Shown one piece after another: positions 36,831 through 48,113 of a DNA stretch of 64,000 nucleotides. The stretch lies in assembly GCA_037903355.1 (NCBI GenBank), contig JBAJFE010000015.1, forward strand, positions 372,001 through 436,000, given 5' to 3'. Source of the stretch: Trichuris trichiura (Eukaryota; Nematoda; Enoplea; Trichinellida; Trichuridae). The notes beneath the pieces are model-generated. The model saw nothing but the letters and a program-made list of their open reading frames with translations. It ran no database searches and was not told the DNA's origin. Each line of letters starts with the position of its first letter. The stretch's first letter is position 1. The translations under genes were made by a program, and so were the position numbers.

Positions 36831-38330
36831 TCAGTGACGTAAGAAGTCGCGGGTTGAATACAGGCTACCAGTACGATTCGAAACAAGCGCCTTCGCTTTG
36901 CAAGTATGTATATCAACAATTTCTGTACAAGTGAGGCATTCAACCCGGCAGCACCATATGAATTTGCACTAAAAGAAAGAGAGTTTAATGGGCAAACGAG
37001 TCATTTCCAAATAAGTCGCTTACGTTGCATTTGAAATAGCGTTGCACCCGAGTTGTATCGTAACCTCTTCCGCAGCACATAATGTCACAACTGTCCTGCC
37101 CGTTGGATGTCCGATTGCATTGCCTTCCGGCGGTACCCAGAGAACCTGTAAATTGTTTACCCTTTCTAAGCTTACGAATCATCGTAAGTAGTTGTTTCAG
37201 TCACCTGTGCGCATATCAGCTTCACAGTAGTCAGGCGAAGGCTCAAAGTATACCAAGTCAGCGCGGTTAACTCGCTTTCTTTGGAACATTGCTGCTTTAG
37301 GGCCGTACAGGAAGTCAAAGCGGCGATGGTCTGCTGGTATGAGTCCTTCCCCGTCCGGATTGACCGTCACCTAAGATGGAAGGCATAAATTAAATAAGCT
37401 GCTTTATATATCATTGGCCTACATGCCTTCAATGCTTCCTGATATCTCTTGTTTAAGTCGCTACCAACGATAGCGAAGTGAGGTAACGCCTTCCAGCATG
37501 TCCTGGTGGCGCAGGAACCGGAAACCCCGTGACACTTGCACTGCGTCCTTAGATTGCGCTTGACGGCCTGTAAACGTGGTGATTAGTAACAGTTGACTGA
37601 CTTTGACCTGTCGGATAAGCGATCTCAGCTACCTTTCTTCCGGCGCGGTTGTTGTGCAAGTTCATTAGAGCTCTACCGTCCCTGGATCGGCGATCCCTGG
37701 CATCCACGAATTTACGTGAGAAGCTGATCGCGTATGGCAAATTGTCTGAGCATCCTCCCCATGAAAATTCTCCTTCGGTGTCTTGACCTCGCCCAACGCG
37801 TCGTCGATCGCAAGTACAATCAACTATATGTCCGCTGCTGCAGCTTCGCGCGATGGAATGAACAACGCTTGCGGTAGATATAGCGTAGACGAAAGCAGCC
37901 TCGCGACTGCCCACTGAAAATGGCAAATGCTGAAATTGACGTTTCCGTAAATTTTACCAGTGACTTACGCTTCAGCATTATACGGCCAAAGCCGCTTCCT
38001 TCCACGGTGGTACAATTCCAACGATAGTTGGCGAACTGACGTTGGCATTCGGCCACGCCTCTTCTGATGCCGTCAGATATTGCCTTCATTACATCAGGAT
38101 GCAATTGACAAAGGCGACGCTGTCGGCGACCTAACCCTGGTATCAAATCACATAACGCGGGACTGCTACCGCCTACGGCAGAAATTTGCATTTGCGACAA
38201 TAGCCTAAGATAAAAAGATTTTATTAGCATATGGATATTAGTGACTCGCTTACCACCAAGCATTCGTTTGCAGCAGTAGGTTAGAGATGAGCGCTAACGT
38301 AAGAAATGACGTGTACCACGGCGCCCCCAT
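36831..38330 (-). CDS. Wnt2-type secreted signalling protein, 7 exons, 386 aa
   Basis: Secreted lipid-modified ligand for Frizzled receptors. Exons from the 5' end: 38330-38254, 38204-37969, 37913-37633, 37567-37427, 37370-37205, 37145-37024, 36968-36831. Signal peptide about 1-24. The core has [53 protein letters not shown] and the acylation motif [10 protein letters not shown] with Ser214; the end has [18 protein letters not shown] and [26 protein letters not shown] and [10 protein letters not shown] are typical of the Wnt2 group; among C. elegans Wnts, cwn-1 is the likeliest counterpart, but I do not assert orthology. Intron 4 (37426-37371) begins GCATGT, since only a phase-0 join keeps the conserved frame, so it is a GC-AG intron. 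The frame continues 22 residues past the Cys-Lys where most Wnts end. Confidence 0.93.
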
Positions 38331-41300
38331 TGTTCAGCGGCTCTAAGTGACGCCGGTCAGTCGACCGGAAATACTGTTGGTCACTTAAGATGTTGGAAAG
38401 TCGCGTTTGAACGTTCACGCGCCGAACTGACGGTGGGACACGAAACACCGGCGGAACGGTACGCTATCTAGGCGAGGACGATTGGTCGATGCGGGTGCCA
38501 ACTTGTTTTCTGATTGGTCGTCTTTGGTGCGCGACTAGGGCGGTCGACCTGCGACTGAGCTCCTTCGAAGCGACGCTCCCACTTTCAATAACCGTTGGTC
38601 TTTGGTCACAACAGAGGGCCATAAAGCTAGGCTTAATGGGGCCGTCTCTCCCAGTCACTGGTGCAGGCTGCAAAAATATAACCTATTGAACGTTGGCAAT
38701 GAACCAGTGGCGTCTTTTGTTCGTTTACCCTGACGGCTTCTGTCGAACTGATCCCGTGGACGAACAAACCCTGTGTAATGACTTTAATAAATCACAAGAT
38801 AGACAGAAAGGATAGGGCAATGTCATGGTCAAGATGGACGTCGCCTAGAAGTGTACTACAGCGCGTGACATATTTCCCAAGACGCGACCAAGTCCGGTGG
38901 AGGCTAAGTTTTATGGGCATCCTCCGGTCAGGCAGACTGCCCTAATGGCTTTTTTAACCCTCCCTAATGGCAAGCGATAGCGAATATACGTTTACCAAAG
39001 CTGACGGTGCACTGTTTACCAGAAATATAATGTAGCTCAAAAGCATAGGTTGTAGAAGTGGAGAAGTAACAATTTTTTTTACGGTGCCATCTGGGACAGC
39101 CATACTATAGACTTTGCTTTGTGTCACTGAAGGTTGTTCGGCAAGATGAAAAGCCGTTGCTAATGGAAGGCCCACCGGTAGGTGTGCATCCCCTCGTCTT
39201 TGCGTCGTTGGTGGTTTACTATCAACGGCAGCGGGACTCCTCACGGGGGCTCTAATTATCGGCTGTTCATCAGTGCTGATCAATGTGGTAACAAGTCAGG
39301 TCGACAGACCACACGACGCCCATTCGGTTGTTTATGATGCCGTGTGGCAGAGCTCACCGGTTGGCTGTACCATTCATTGCGATCACTAGACAAAAGGGCT
39401 AGTTGGATTATTGCCTTCGCGGCAGCGTACGAGCAATAGGGGTCAGCAGCGACTATTCAGATATGCCTATTCGGCGGCTAGTTGAAAGTGAACAGAACAA
39501 TGGGCCGTACAGAGTTGCACTTTGCTTCGAAAAGGATCTTTTGCCCTTAGAAAGGAAGCTACTCTCATGATAGCGAAATTATGCGATTCAAAACTGCACA
39601 TTTTGCGTCTGTGCTCGTAAATTTTTCTTTACGAATTACCGCGGGCGAAAACAACGTACAAACAGCAAATGCCTTCAGTATGATAATTCTGAGAATGTTT
39701 GCAAACTGGTCCAAAACATATGTACATATCAATCTTTTGTTGTAATTCACATTGATGTTTTAAGCGTCCTTAGCGTAGCAGCGTACATACACAGTAGCGA
39801 AAAGGTAAAGGAATCAAATGAAAGAACAAAAAATAAATGTCTAGTAAATTTGCATAAAGGTTTGCAATATTAAGAAATTGCGTAGGATACTTTTCTGTCT
39901 GCGCTGTTTGTTTGTTTACATTTGAAACGACTTGGATTGTTGTAGCATTTTTGCTGGACAAAGCTGTTAGCGCGGAAAGGTTCCCCGTTAGCGATAGCCA
40001 CTTTGTTTCCATAATTGGACAGCTATTTTCCGGCAAATTTGTTTCCGATACTTTGGCGTCCTTTTATCTAGAAACGGAAAACGAGCGCACTTCCGATCCA
40101 GCAAAGGGCGTACGTGGGATACGTTAGCGATTACAAGCAAAGCTGTTTGCCCATTTGCACGTTTGTTGTCCGCTGCGAAGTGATCGTAAACTTTGTTCTG
40201 TTTACTTCCGGTGACATCACCCCTCCCAATGTATTGCTCGAGCAAACATTTGTTCAACTCCCGGGGCGTTCCCCAATTGACCTTAGGTGTCTCCTAGGGC
40301 AAGTTTGAACGTCGCCAAAATGATGCGTCCCCTTTATGCCGTAGTTCTTAAGGAATCGACGCGGGTCCTCCTTTTGTTGCTTATGCCTGCGTGTCATCTT
40401 GTTACTCAGCTTTATAAGGAAAAAATATTCCAGTAAGCCTAGTTGGCATGTAAAAAAAAATTTTGTTCATACTGCAGGCTACACTGAATTTATAACTTGC
40501 ATTTTGAAGAACTGGATTCATTTTAAAGAAAACTCAGCAGCTTCAGAGTGATGCACATTTTCAGCTGAAAGCTTATAGTCTTGTAAAGAAAGCTTATGTG
40601 TTCAACAATTTGCATTTTAAGTGAACAAACTCTTTTTTATGGGTGCCCATGAGCGGCTCGTTTCCTTTAGGTTGCCATCGAGGTTCTCATACTGATTTTC
40701 CTTGAATTCAGAGACAATCTGAACAATGATGACGTCATTGAACAGTTCTTTTCGACTTCTCTTCATTGTTGGAAAGCGCCAACTGAGAGAGCACTGACTG
40801 GAAACGTTTTCTTGTATACCAGACATATTTACACTTAGACATGAAAAGCAATCTGTATACTGTGATTTTTGACATTAACTCTTTTTGTTGTTGCGTTCAT
40901 AACATCGGAAAGCTTAAAGAAAGTTGGGAATTTAGTAGCGATCACAGTTGCATACCTCTGAGAAGCAACATGGCTCGCCATGTTACTCAGAATCAGTTAT
41001 GCACTGCTGAGTCGCCTGTAGGAAGCGCGAACACTTTTGCTTTGAAAAAATTTCAGCAAATCTCATATTTTAGCCATGATCAGGAAGCAGACAAAATGAG
41101 AAGATGATTATTCTCGGCAAAGTTATTGACAAAATGATGTCAATGTTCAATGTGAGTAACAGTAGAGCTAACCGCTTTTTCAGTCTGCGTATGGCTTTTG
41201 TAATTGTAGTTTCAGTGCGTGTACCGAAATGAATGTTGTCCGACCTGTGGCGGGTATGAATTTTACACGTTCTTAGTGGACAACATTCATGGTTTTTTGC

Positions 41301-41920
41301 TTTCTGAACTGGCCCTATGCTGTCGTAAGGTTCCTCCAGAAAGTTCTATCGAAAACTAACGACAAAGCGGGAATGATTCATTCTTTTGTAATAGAATTAC
41401 GAAACCGTCAAATGTCTCAAACAGGAAGCTATACTTTCCATGCGCGCTGTTCTAAACAAGGTGTTCGGAAACAAAGAGCTGCATGTAGGTTTATTGTTCG
41501 AATATATAACCCTCATAAAGGCGTCATACGTTGTTGCGTTTGACTTTTTAAATGGTACAGTAATATTGTCGGTAGGTTACAGGAGAATTTTAATCTGTAC
41601 AAATTGTCCACGTGGCATTTCGTCCACTTAGACGGTGCATTCCTGCATCGAATCGAATTTGCGATTATGTCGTTGACTTTTAATCAATAAGCGGGAAGCG
41701 TCGTCGGAAATTTAAAACACTGCGTGCAGCGCGGCCATTCAAGATACAACCTTGTCTTCGTCTTGGAAATGACACCAATCGCCGAGTGCACTATTTGTGC
41801 AGGATTAATTGTCTGGCAACCTTGCTGGTGTAGGAGATTACTTAGTTGCAATTTAAAAGTAGACTATAAGTCAAAAAGGTGTGAAAACACATGGCAAAAC
41901 TAGCAGTAATAATGTGAAGC

Positions 41921-41975
41921 CTTCAGGTCTATCAGCATCCGTCATTGTAATGACGGATATAGAGATGCCTGAATG
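41921..41975. repeat. 55-base imperfect hairpin
   Basis: The centre is a perfect inverted repeat (ATCCGTCATT/AATGACGGAT with GT between), and the outer arms CTTCAGG and CCTGAATG pair again with small mismatches in between. It could be a small-RNA precursor, a degenerate MITE or a chance palindrome. No seed that I recognise is visible, and the loop is short for a typical pre-miRNA. Confidence 0.45.
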
Positions 41976-42515
41976 TTTTGTATTACTATCCTGCATACTG
42001 TAATTTAAAACCTGAGAACAAATAAACTCGTTTAAAAAAGTTCCATAATCAATTATCTCGAAGGCGAGTCAAGTGCAGAAGTTCATCCAGCGTTGCGATT
42101 GTGCATACGTAGCTTAGTTTAATGTCAGTGAGTATCAATAGCGAAAAGGTTGATTTTGGGAGCTGACCCAATCCTAATTAACGCGTAGGTTGGAATGCAA
42201 TACTAAAACGAAAAAGAGAACCAGTTTTCTCATCTTAGGGCTCGTTCTATTGAGAGCATGCTATGCCCGGAAGCGTATGATGGAACGAAAACCGGTTGTG
42301 AATAATTGAGCGAACTTTTGCTGTTGCATTTTACCGTTGTTTTGTAAGGTAACCTACACGCTGCTGGCAAGTAAAACCTGTATTAGCATCTGTTGCCTAG
42401 GTCGAAATGTTGAGGGCAACAAAAGCTTATAAAGTAGTAGTAATCAAGTTTCATTATGTTCCAATGTAGAACAGGCGCCAAAGAAGAGCGTGACCACCCA
42501 ATTTGGCTTTAGCGT

Positions 42516-42772
42516 TCATCCGCCCAGCGGATATCTATTTTGCGTGTGATTCTAAGAAGGAGAGGACGAATAAAATTACCCTTCAAGTGAAGCTGATTTG
42601 GAACAATAAATAACAGATGCAGCTTGCGCTTACCTGGAAAGAAGCGTACTGTTTAACGGCGGCGATCCATACGGAGCCTACGGAATCGAAGAGGCAAAAC
42701 GCAACGACAATTACTTCTTTAAACCTCTTGCCATGAAGTACGGACAAACCTGGTTCTCGTTTTTCTTTCCGT
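42516..42772 (-). CDS. possible small membrane protein, last two exons only
   Basis: The - strand frame contains a hydrophobic segment (VIVVAFCLFDSVGSVWIAAV) followed by a good donor (CAG|GTAAGC at 42633) and an acceptor (CTTCTTAG at 42552) to a last exon, 42551-42516, coding NHTQNRYPLGG and a stop; the phases agree. The 5' limit near 42772 and any start exon are unclear. The position of the helix and following basic residues faintly recalls cytochrome c oxidase subunit 7C, but I would not rely on that. The + strand is also open here (to about 42776), so one of the two readings must be chance. Confidence 0.25.
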
Positions 42773-43190
42773 TATAATGAAAGGGAGGCTTTGCAAAACG
42801 ATCACTCGACGGTGTCCTATTTTGGACCGCTAAGCAATATACTGGCTAAGCGCCCAACTTCTTGCCTCTCCCGTAGTCCATTGTTGCATATGCGCGCGCA
42901 AGTTGTATTTTTTAAATTGGGCGCGCGCGATTCTTGCAAAATTTAACTTCTCAATTCGCATCATCTTGGAATAAATACGTCGGACGAAAGCGATGCGATA
43001 ATTGTATACCTTTACGTTACAGAAGTTGTTTTCGAAGCGCGCCAGCGAGCGGCGCATTGATTGCGCTGCGGACTAACGCTGCATTGTCTTTCATTCTTCG
43101 TTATTGTGCAAACATTGTTCTTGTCTTTGAGACTTTTAGGTTCATTTGCATTTTGATAACCAATTTTCTTTAAGATAAACTAAGGAGAAG

Positions 43191-46100
43191 ATGATTATGG
43201 TATCGCTGCTGTTTATAACCCTCAGTTTGGCTATCATGATAGTGTTTGTGGTGAAGCTGCTAACGAAAGGCAACTTCGCTCGAAACTTAGTGGACGTCAG
43301 CAAAGGCAGAATGAGCGTTTTTCGATTGTTCTATTGCGTATGCTTGAGCTGACGAATTGAGCGTTTCAGCCATTAACTGCTTTTCTTCAGGTGGAAAGTG
43401 ATTCCCGCAACTTCGGCGGCGAAATAGTAGCTAACGTCTTGAAAGTAAGCGTTTGCCTATTATACAGTTAATAAGCATGCAATGGGATTGAGCAAAGAAG
43501 AGACGGACTTTAGGCTGAAGAATTTTTGAAATATTGCAAACTAAATAATGACTTCGTTTCGCCATTAAAAAGTTGCTTTTGCAGGCTCATGGAGTCAAGT
43601 GGGTCTTCACCCTCTGCGGCGGTCATATTTCGCCAATTTTGGTATCTTGCGAAAAGAATGACATCAGAGTGGTCGATACGCGAAGCGAGGTAATTGCCAA
43701 AACGTTATGAACTGCTGCCTAAGAGGCGGACAGGCAAAAATGCAGCTAAACCACGCAACTTGCATGAAAACTACCAAAATAGAATGATGTGGTATTTGGT
43801 ACAGTATTATCAGCTTAAGGCTTAAGCATTCCTGTACTTTAACTACAGTTTGAATAAGCGTTTTTAAAACCGCCCAAAATAAGGCAAATTCTCATCTCAA
43901 TCGAACTGTTCATTATATGCATTGGAAAAACACGACCGCACGTTTAAATAAATGTAAAATTTTTTTCACGTTGCTAGAATACAAAATGTCCGGGATAGTT
44001 CGTAAATATAACCTTTCAGCTTTTAAGGCTACCGCAGCTTTTGCCGCTGATGCGGTATCCAGACTGGGCGAACCTATTGGCGTTGCTTGCGTCACTGCCG
44101 GACCAGGTAAGGTCCGACGAATATTTTCGACTTAGGAACGCAATTATGCAAATTAAAGGTGTAACCAATACCTTGACTGCCGTTCAAAATGCCCAGATGG
44201 CGCAGTCGGCGGTTCTAATAATCGGAGGTGCAACTTCGCCTCTTCTGAAGGTAGGCCCGCTTTTGTTAGCTTCCCATAGTTTCTATCGGGCAAATTTTGC
44301 AGGGTCGAGGCTCCCTACAGGACATAGATCAGATCGGCATAATGAAGCCAGTCTGTAAGCATGTCGTTTCCATTAGCCGAGTAAGAGATATTGCACCCAC
44401 TTTGAGAAAGGCAATACAAATCGCCCGCTCCGACGTGCCAGGTATACAACAAATGCTCTTTGACCGCGTTGTTACGCAAAACTGACTCTTTTCTCGCTTT
44501 CTTCTAAGGCCCAGTTTTTGTCGAAATTCCCGTTGACGCTTTGCATCCTATCCACGTGGTCGAAGCCGAAATGAAATTGAATAAAAAACCAAACAGTATT
44601 CGCGGTTATTTGATTCATTGGTGAGTCGGCCTGCAAGCATCCAAGTTACCGTTGCACCTTAAAGTTTAACTTTTCAAAACAGGTTTATGGAATTGTATTT
44701 GAGCAGACTCTTCAGCGATGCTTGGAAACCTGCCGATGTCGCTCCCTTGCCAATAAAGTACAAGAAGGCGTCAAGTTCTCAGGGTATGTACATGTCCTAG
44801 TGGACTCATTCAGTTCGAGTTCATATAGGGATGTTTAATAGTGAAAAAATGTTGCAATCTGCTGACCCGTAGCAAACAACCATTGATAATAATAGGAGGT
44901 CAGGCAATGCTGCTGCCGGACAGAATTCAAGATTTAGTCAGCGCCTTAAAGGTAGTATACCTTAGATGCTCATATTGGGCACGCTTGTTGTTTTCACTAC
45001 TTTCTCAGGTGATTAACGTTCCTTGCTACTGCAACGGGATGGCTCGTGGTCTTCTTGCCGACGTGGAACCTCTTCAAATATTACATAAACGTCGCGAAGC
45101 TCTCAAAGAAGCCGATTTGGTCATACTAGCAGGTTGTTGTTTCCGACAATTGTTTAATTGTTAAGAATAGACCTGTTCTTTCTTTTAGGAGCAGCTTGCG
45201 ATTTCAGGCTCGATTATGGGCGTTCCCTCAATCCAAAAGCTAAAGTGATAGCCATAAATCGAAGCAAAGCTCAGCTGCGTCAGAATGTCAATGTTTTCTG
45301 GAAAGCTTCGCTATTCTTACAAGCAGATGCATGCGACTTCATTATACAACTTGCCGACAGCATTTCAAACGTAGCAACCTACGCTAAGCCGGAAGATTGG
45401 TTATGTCGTTTGAAAACTCGCGATCAGCAAGCCGAAGAGGACATATCGTTTAGTAGGAAGTTTACATAAGCATATTGTAAGATTTTTTGAAATTGTAGAA
45501 GACTTGCCAAAACAGATACGCTTACCTCGCCTGGCATTAATCCAGTCGCATTGTTGCGCAACGTCGAAGAGCTCATTCCAAAAGACGCTATCATTGTAAT
45601 GGACGGCGGAGACTTTGTAGGCACAGCGGCATACGTGCTAAAGTGATCTCGTCTTTGCTGAAGCCCAGTTAGGCTCATTGCTTCGCTGATGTTTTGCAGA
45701 GCTCGAGGGCCGTTGAAATGGCTTGATCCAGGCGCCTTTGGTACTTTGGGTGTTGGAGCAGGCTTTGCTTTGGGTGCCAAACTATGTCATCCCGATCTGC
45801 CTGTATGGATAATTTTTGGCGACGGGGCATTCGGTTTCAGCGTTGCGGAAATCGACTCGCTAGTTCGTCATCAGGTTTTTCCCCGACAACCGCTTTTTCT
45901 TTATGGCATTTGATTTTGCAGACACCGGTCATTGCCATAATCGGTAACGACAATGGTTGGGCTCAAATTCACCGTACGCAAATATCCCTTTTCGGATCAA
46001 GCGTCGGATGCATTCTTTCCGTATAGCCGCGAATTTTTTCGTAAACGCATAAAGCCTAGTTGGTTTCAGCCTGCGATCGCTTACGAAAAAGTGGCGGAAG

Positions 46101-46249
46101 CTTTTGGCGCCATTGGTTTCGCCGTTAATTCTTCAAATGCCAGTGAATTGAACAAGATGGTCACTTCCATTAAGGACCAACCTCGGGCGGTCTTTGTAAA
46201 CGCTCTAATTGGTAGGACCAATTTTAGAGATGGAAGCATATCTATTTGA
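43191..46249 (+). CDS. ILVBL/HACL2-type thiamine-diphosphate 2-hydroxyacyl-CoA lyase, 15 exons, 642 aa
   Basis: ER-anchored ThDP enzyme of the acetolactate-synthase-like family; the mammalian relative cleaves 2-hydroxy fatty acyl-CoA in alpha-oxidation. Exons: 43191-43337, 43391-43444, 43585-43689, 44028-44106, 44159-44250, 44303-44441, 44509-44620, 44683-44783, 44842-44951, 45009-45132, 45189-45459, 45502-45642, 45700-45874, 45922-46020, 46070-46249. An N-terminal membrane helix covers about residues 4-24. The catalytic Glu102 lies in DTRSE; AFAADAV, TAGPG and NAQMAQS belong to the pyrimidine-binding domain. The ThDP/metal motif runs GDGAFGF to GNDNGWAQ, and the protein ends [12 protein letters not shown] like the family. 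The C. elegans counterpart is likely T26C12.1. Donor 11 (GTTTAC) is weak, and exon 12 could start three bases earlier. The stop is only 94 bases from that of the converging NDOR1-type gene. Confidence 0.92.
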
Positions 46250-46343
46250 CCGATAAGTTTTACTGCACATTTCTCCTTAAACGCTGTCCGTTTTGGACGG
46301 ACAAGAAGACATGTAAATATTAATCGATCTAAAAGTTTAGATG

Positions 46344-48113
46344 TTACGTCCATACTTCGAGCTGTAGACGCATTGAAGCATCCATTTCGCGTATGTATTT
46401 TTGCGCTTCGTTGTCATTGAAACCTCCTTCCGTCTTTAATATGTCTTTGATAGCTTCTTCGACCTGTTGAGGCATATCCTTCGCTCTTCCGGCTATAAAA
46501 ACCACTGCGTCTCGAGCGTAAATGAGATCGTACAGTAAAGCTCGTTGCTTTTTCATATTATCTTGAACGTAAACTTTCTCCGGTTGATCCCGCGAGAAAG
46601 CTACGGACAACGCCAACGTACCATTGCTGACCATTTTTCTTAAATCCTCCTCGCATAGCCAATCCTTATCGCGGTAGCGACAGCCGAAGAAAAGCCAACT
46701 GGAGCGAACGCCGCGATGGTTACGAAAATGGAGAAAGCTTCGCAACGGAGATAGACCTGTACCAGCGCCAACAAGAACAACGGGAACCTCTATAGCCGGA
46801 AAGAGGAATGAACCTTGCTTTATCCAAGCTTCGACCACGGCTCCCGGGGCCAATCGAGCCAACCAGTTGGAACAAAGTCCAAGTCTGGGAGTAGCCAGTC
46901 GACTTTTGTACTTTACCACGGCTACGATAAGCTCCAAATGCTCGTGAGTATTTATACAAGAAGCTATGCTAAATGATCGAGGTCTGATGGTTCCTAAAAG
47001 GTCGAACCAAGCTTCCAATGGTACTTTGGAAACGGTGGAAGCGAAATCTCTTAAAGTCTCAACGACAGTACGCCTTGGACGCGTGCAATAGTCGTGCAAG
47101 TCTTCTTGTCCTTCCGGTGAGCTTAGTTCCAACAGTTTCTCCTTTTGCATTTCGTCTTCGGCAAAATGGGATAGTATGTCGAAGAAAAGGCGCCTTGGCA
47201 CAGCTTGCAGATCGAACACATCGGAAACCAAGTAACGAAAGGTCAACGGTTGCCGACTAAACAATTCCGGTACGGATATGCCCGTAACGTTGGGACGAAT
47301 ATAAAATGGTTTATCCGGATCTGCTATTGATACAATGCTAAAAAAGTCGTTTTGGCTTTCGGTCAAATTTTTCGGCTGAATAACCATCACATCACCGGGA
47401 TTGTAAGGAGCATTCGGCTTTAGGTCGAATGAGATCAGTCGGACGTCTTGGAAATGTCCCTTATCAGTTATCCGCTGGTTCTGCACAATTTCGGCCATCA
47501 CTGGGCACGATTCCGGTGGACGCCTATTGGATATGCACATTTGCAAGTGTTCACGTATTGGCTTTTGCTCAATGTCGTCGACCCACACTATGCTGTAAGA
47601 TGGGCTGTACAAAGGCGGACCAACATTGTCCTTCACTTGGTCAGGGTACATTTTGGCCATTTTACCCCAAAACTGGGATACCCACGGCTGAACAATTTGG
47701 TCATATCCTCGATCGTGCTGGTCGTCGGCAAGGCCGAGTTCCATAATTTGATTGGCGTTTAAGTGAAACAATCTGCTGTGCAATTTTCTGGCGGCAAAGT
47801 TGAATCTTTGATAGGACGAATCGCCCAAACCCAAAACGGCAACGTTCCATCGATCCAGCGACCACGTCACCCCTCTTCGAAGCATGCACTTCCAAAAAGT
47901 TTTCATATTGTCAGGCACTTCGCCTTGGCCTGTGGTTGAACATACGAAAACTACAGTCTGCGCTACGGAGGTATTTTGCACGAGGTCGAAATCATTCATG
48001 CATCGTAGCTGTACGTTCAAATCCTGCTGAAGAGCTTGTCGCCATATCATCGTTGCAACATCTTTGGCATTGCCAGTTTCGCTACCATACAGTATGGTTA
48101 GCGAGACAGCCAT
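46344..48113 (-). CDS. NDOR1: NADPH-dependent diflavin oxidoreductase 1, single exon, 589 aa
   Basis: Cytosolic NADPH-FAD-FMN reductase that passes electrons to the CIAPIN1/Dre2 protein in cytosolic iron-sulfur cluster assembly. One uninterrupted frame. The FMN domain has YGSETGN at 9-15, STTGQGEVPDN at 59-69 and LGLGDSSY at 94-101. The FAD domain has RPRSFSIAS at 377-385 and GLCSNWLA at 412-419. The NADPH domain has GAGTGLSPLRSF at 449-460 and FFGCRYRDKDW at 475-485; Trp588 is the usual penultimate aromatic. Length matches the family (about 600). Having no intron is odd among neighbours with 5-31 exons. An acceptor (TCATTACAG) ends five bases before the start codon, so a 5' UTR intron or spliced leader is possible. 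The C. elegans counterpart is fre-1. Confidence 0.95.
   Translation of the reverse strand: MAVSLTILYGSETGNAKDVATMIWRQALQQDLNVQLRCMNDFDLVQNTSVAQTVVFVCSTTGQGEVPDNMKTFWKCMLRRGVTWSLDRWNVAVLGLGDSSYQRFNFAARKLHSRLFHLNANQIMELGLADDQHDRGYDQIVQPWVSQFWGKMAKMYPDQVKDNVGPPLYSPSYSIVWVDDIEQKPIREHLQMCISNRRPPESCPVMAEIVQNQRITDKGHFQDVRLISFDLKPNAPYNPGDVMVIQPKNLTESQNDFFSIVSIADPDKPFYIRPNVTGISVPELFSRQPLTFRYLVSDVFDLQAVPRRLFFDILSHFAEDEMQKEKLLELSSPEGQEDLHDYCTRPRRTVVETLRDFASTVSKVPLEAWFDLLGTIRPRSFSIASCINTHEHLELIVAVVKYKSRLATPRLGLCSNWLARLAPGAVVEAWIKQGSFLFPAIEVPVVLVGAGTGLSPLRSFLHFRNHRGVRSSWLFFGCRYRDKDWLCEEDLRKMVSNGTLALSVAFSRDQPEKVYVQDNMKKQRALLYDLIYARDAVVFIAGRAKDMPQQVEEAIKDILKTEGGFNDNEAQKYIREMDASMRLQLEVWT

Larger units (their letters stand above)
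38331..43190. other. 4.9-kb region between divergent Wnt and ILVBL-type genes
   Basis: Should contain the promoters of both flanking genes. Open frames such as 39988-40257 and 40841-41107 lack recognisable domains. It holds an imperfect 55-base hairpin (41921-41975) and a doubtful small two-exon gene (42516-42772). An acceptor ends at 43174, 16 bases before the ILVBL start. Confidence 0.5.
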
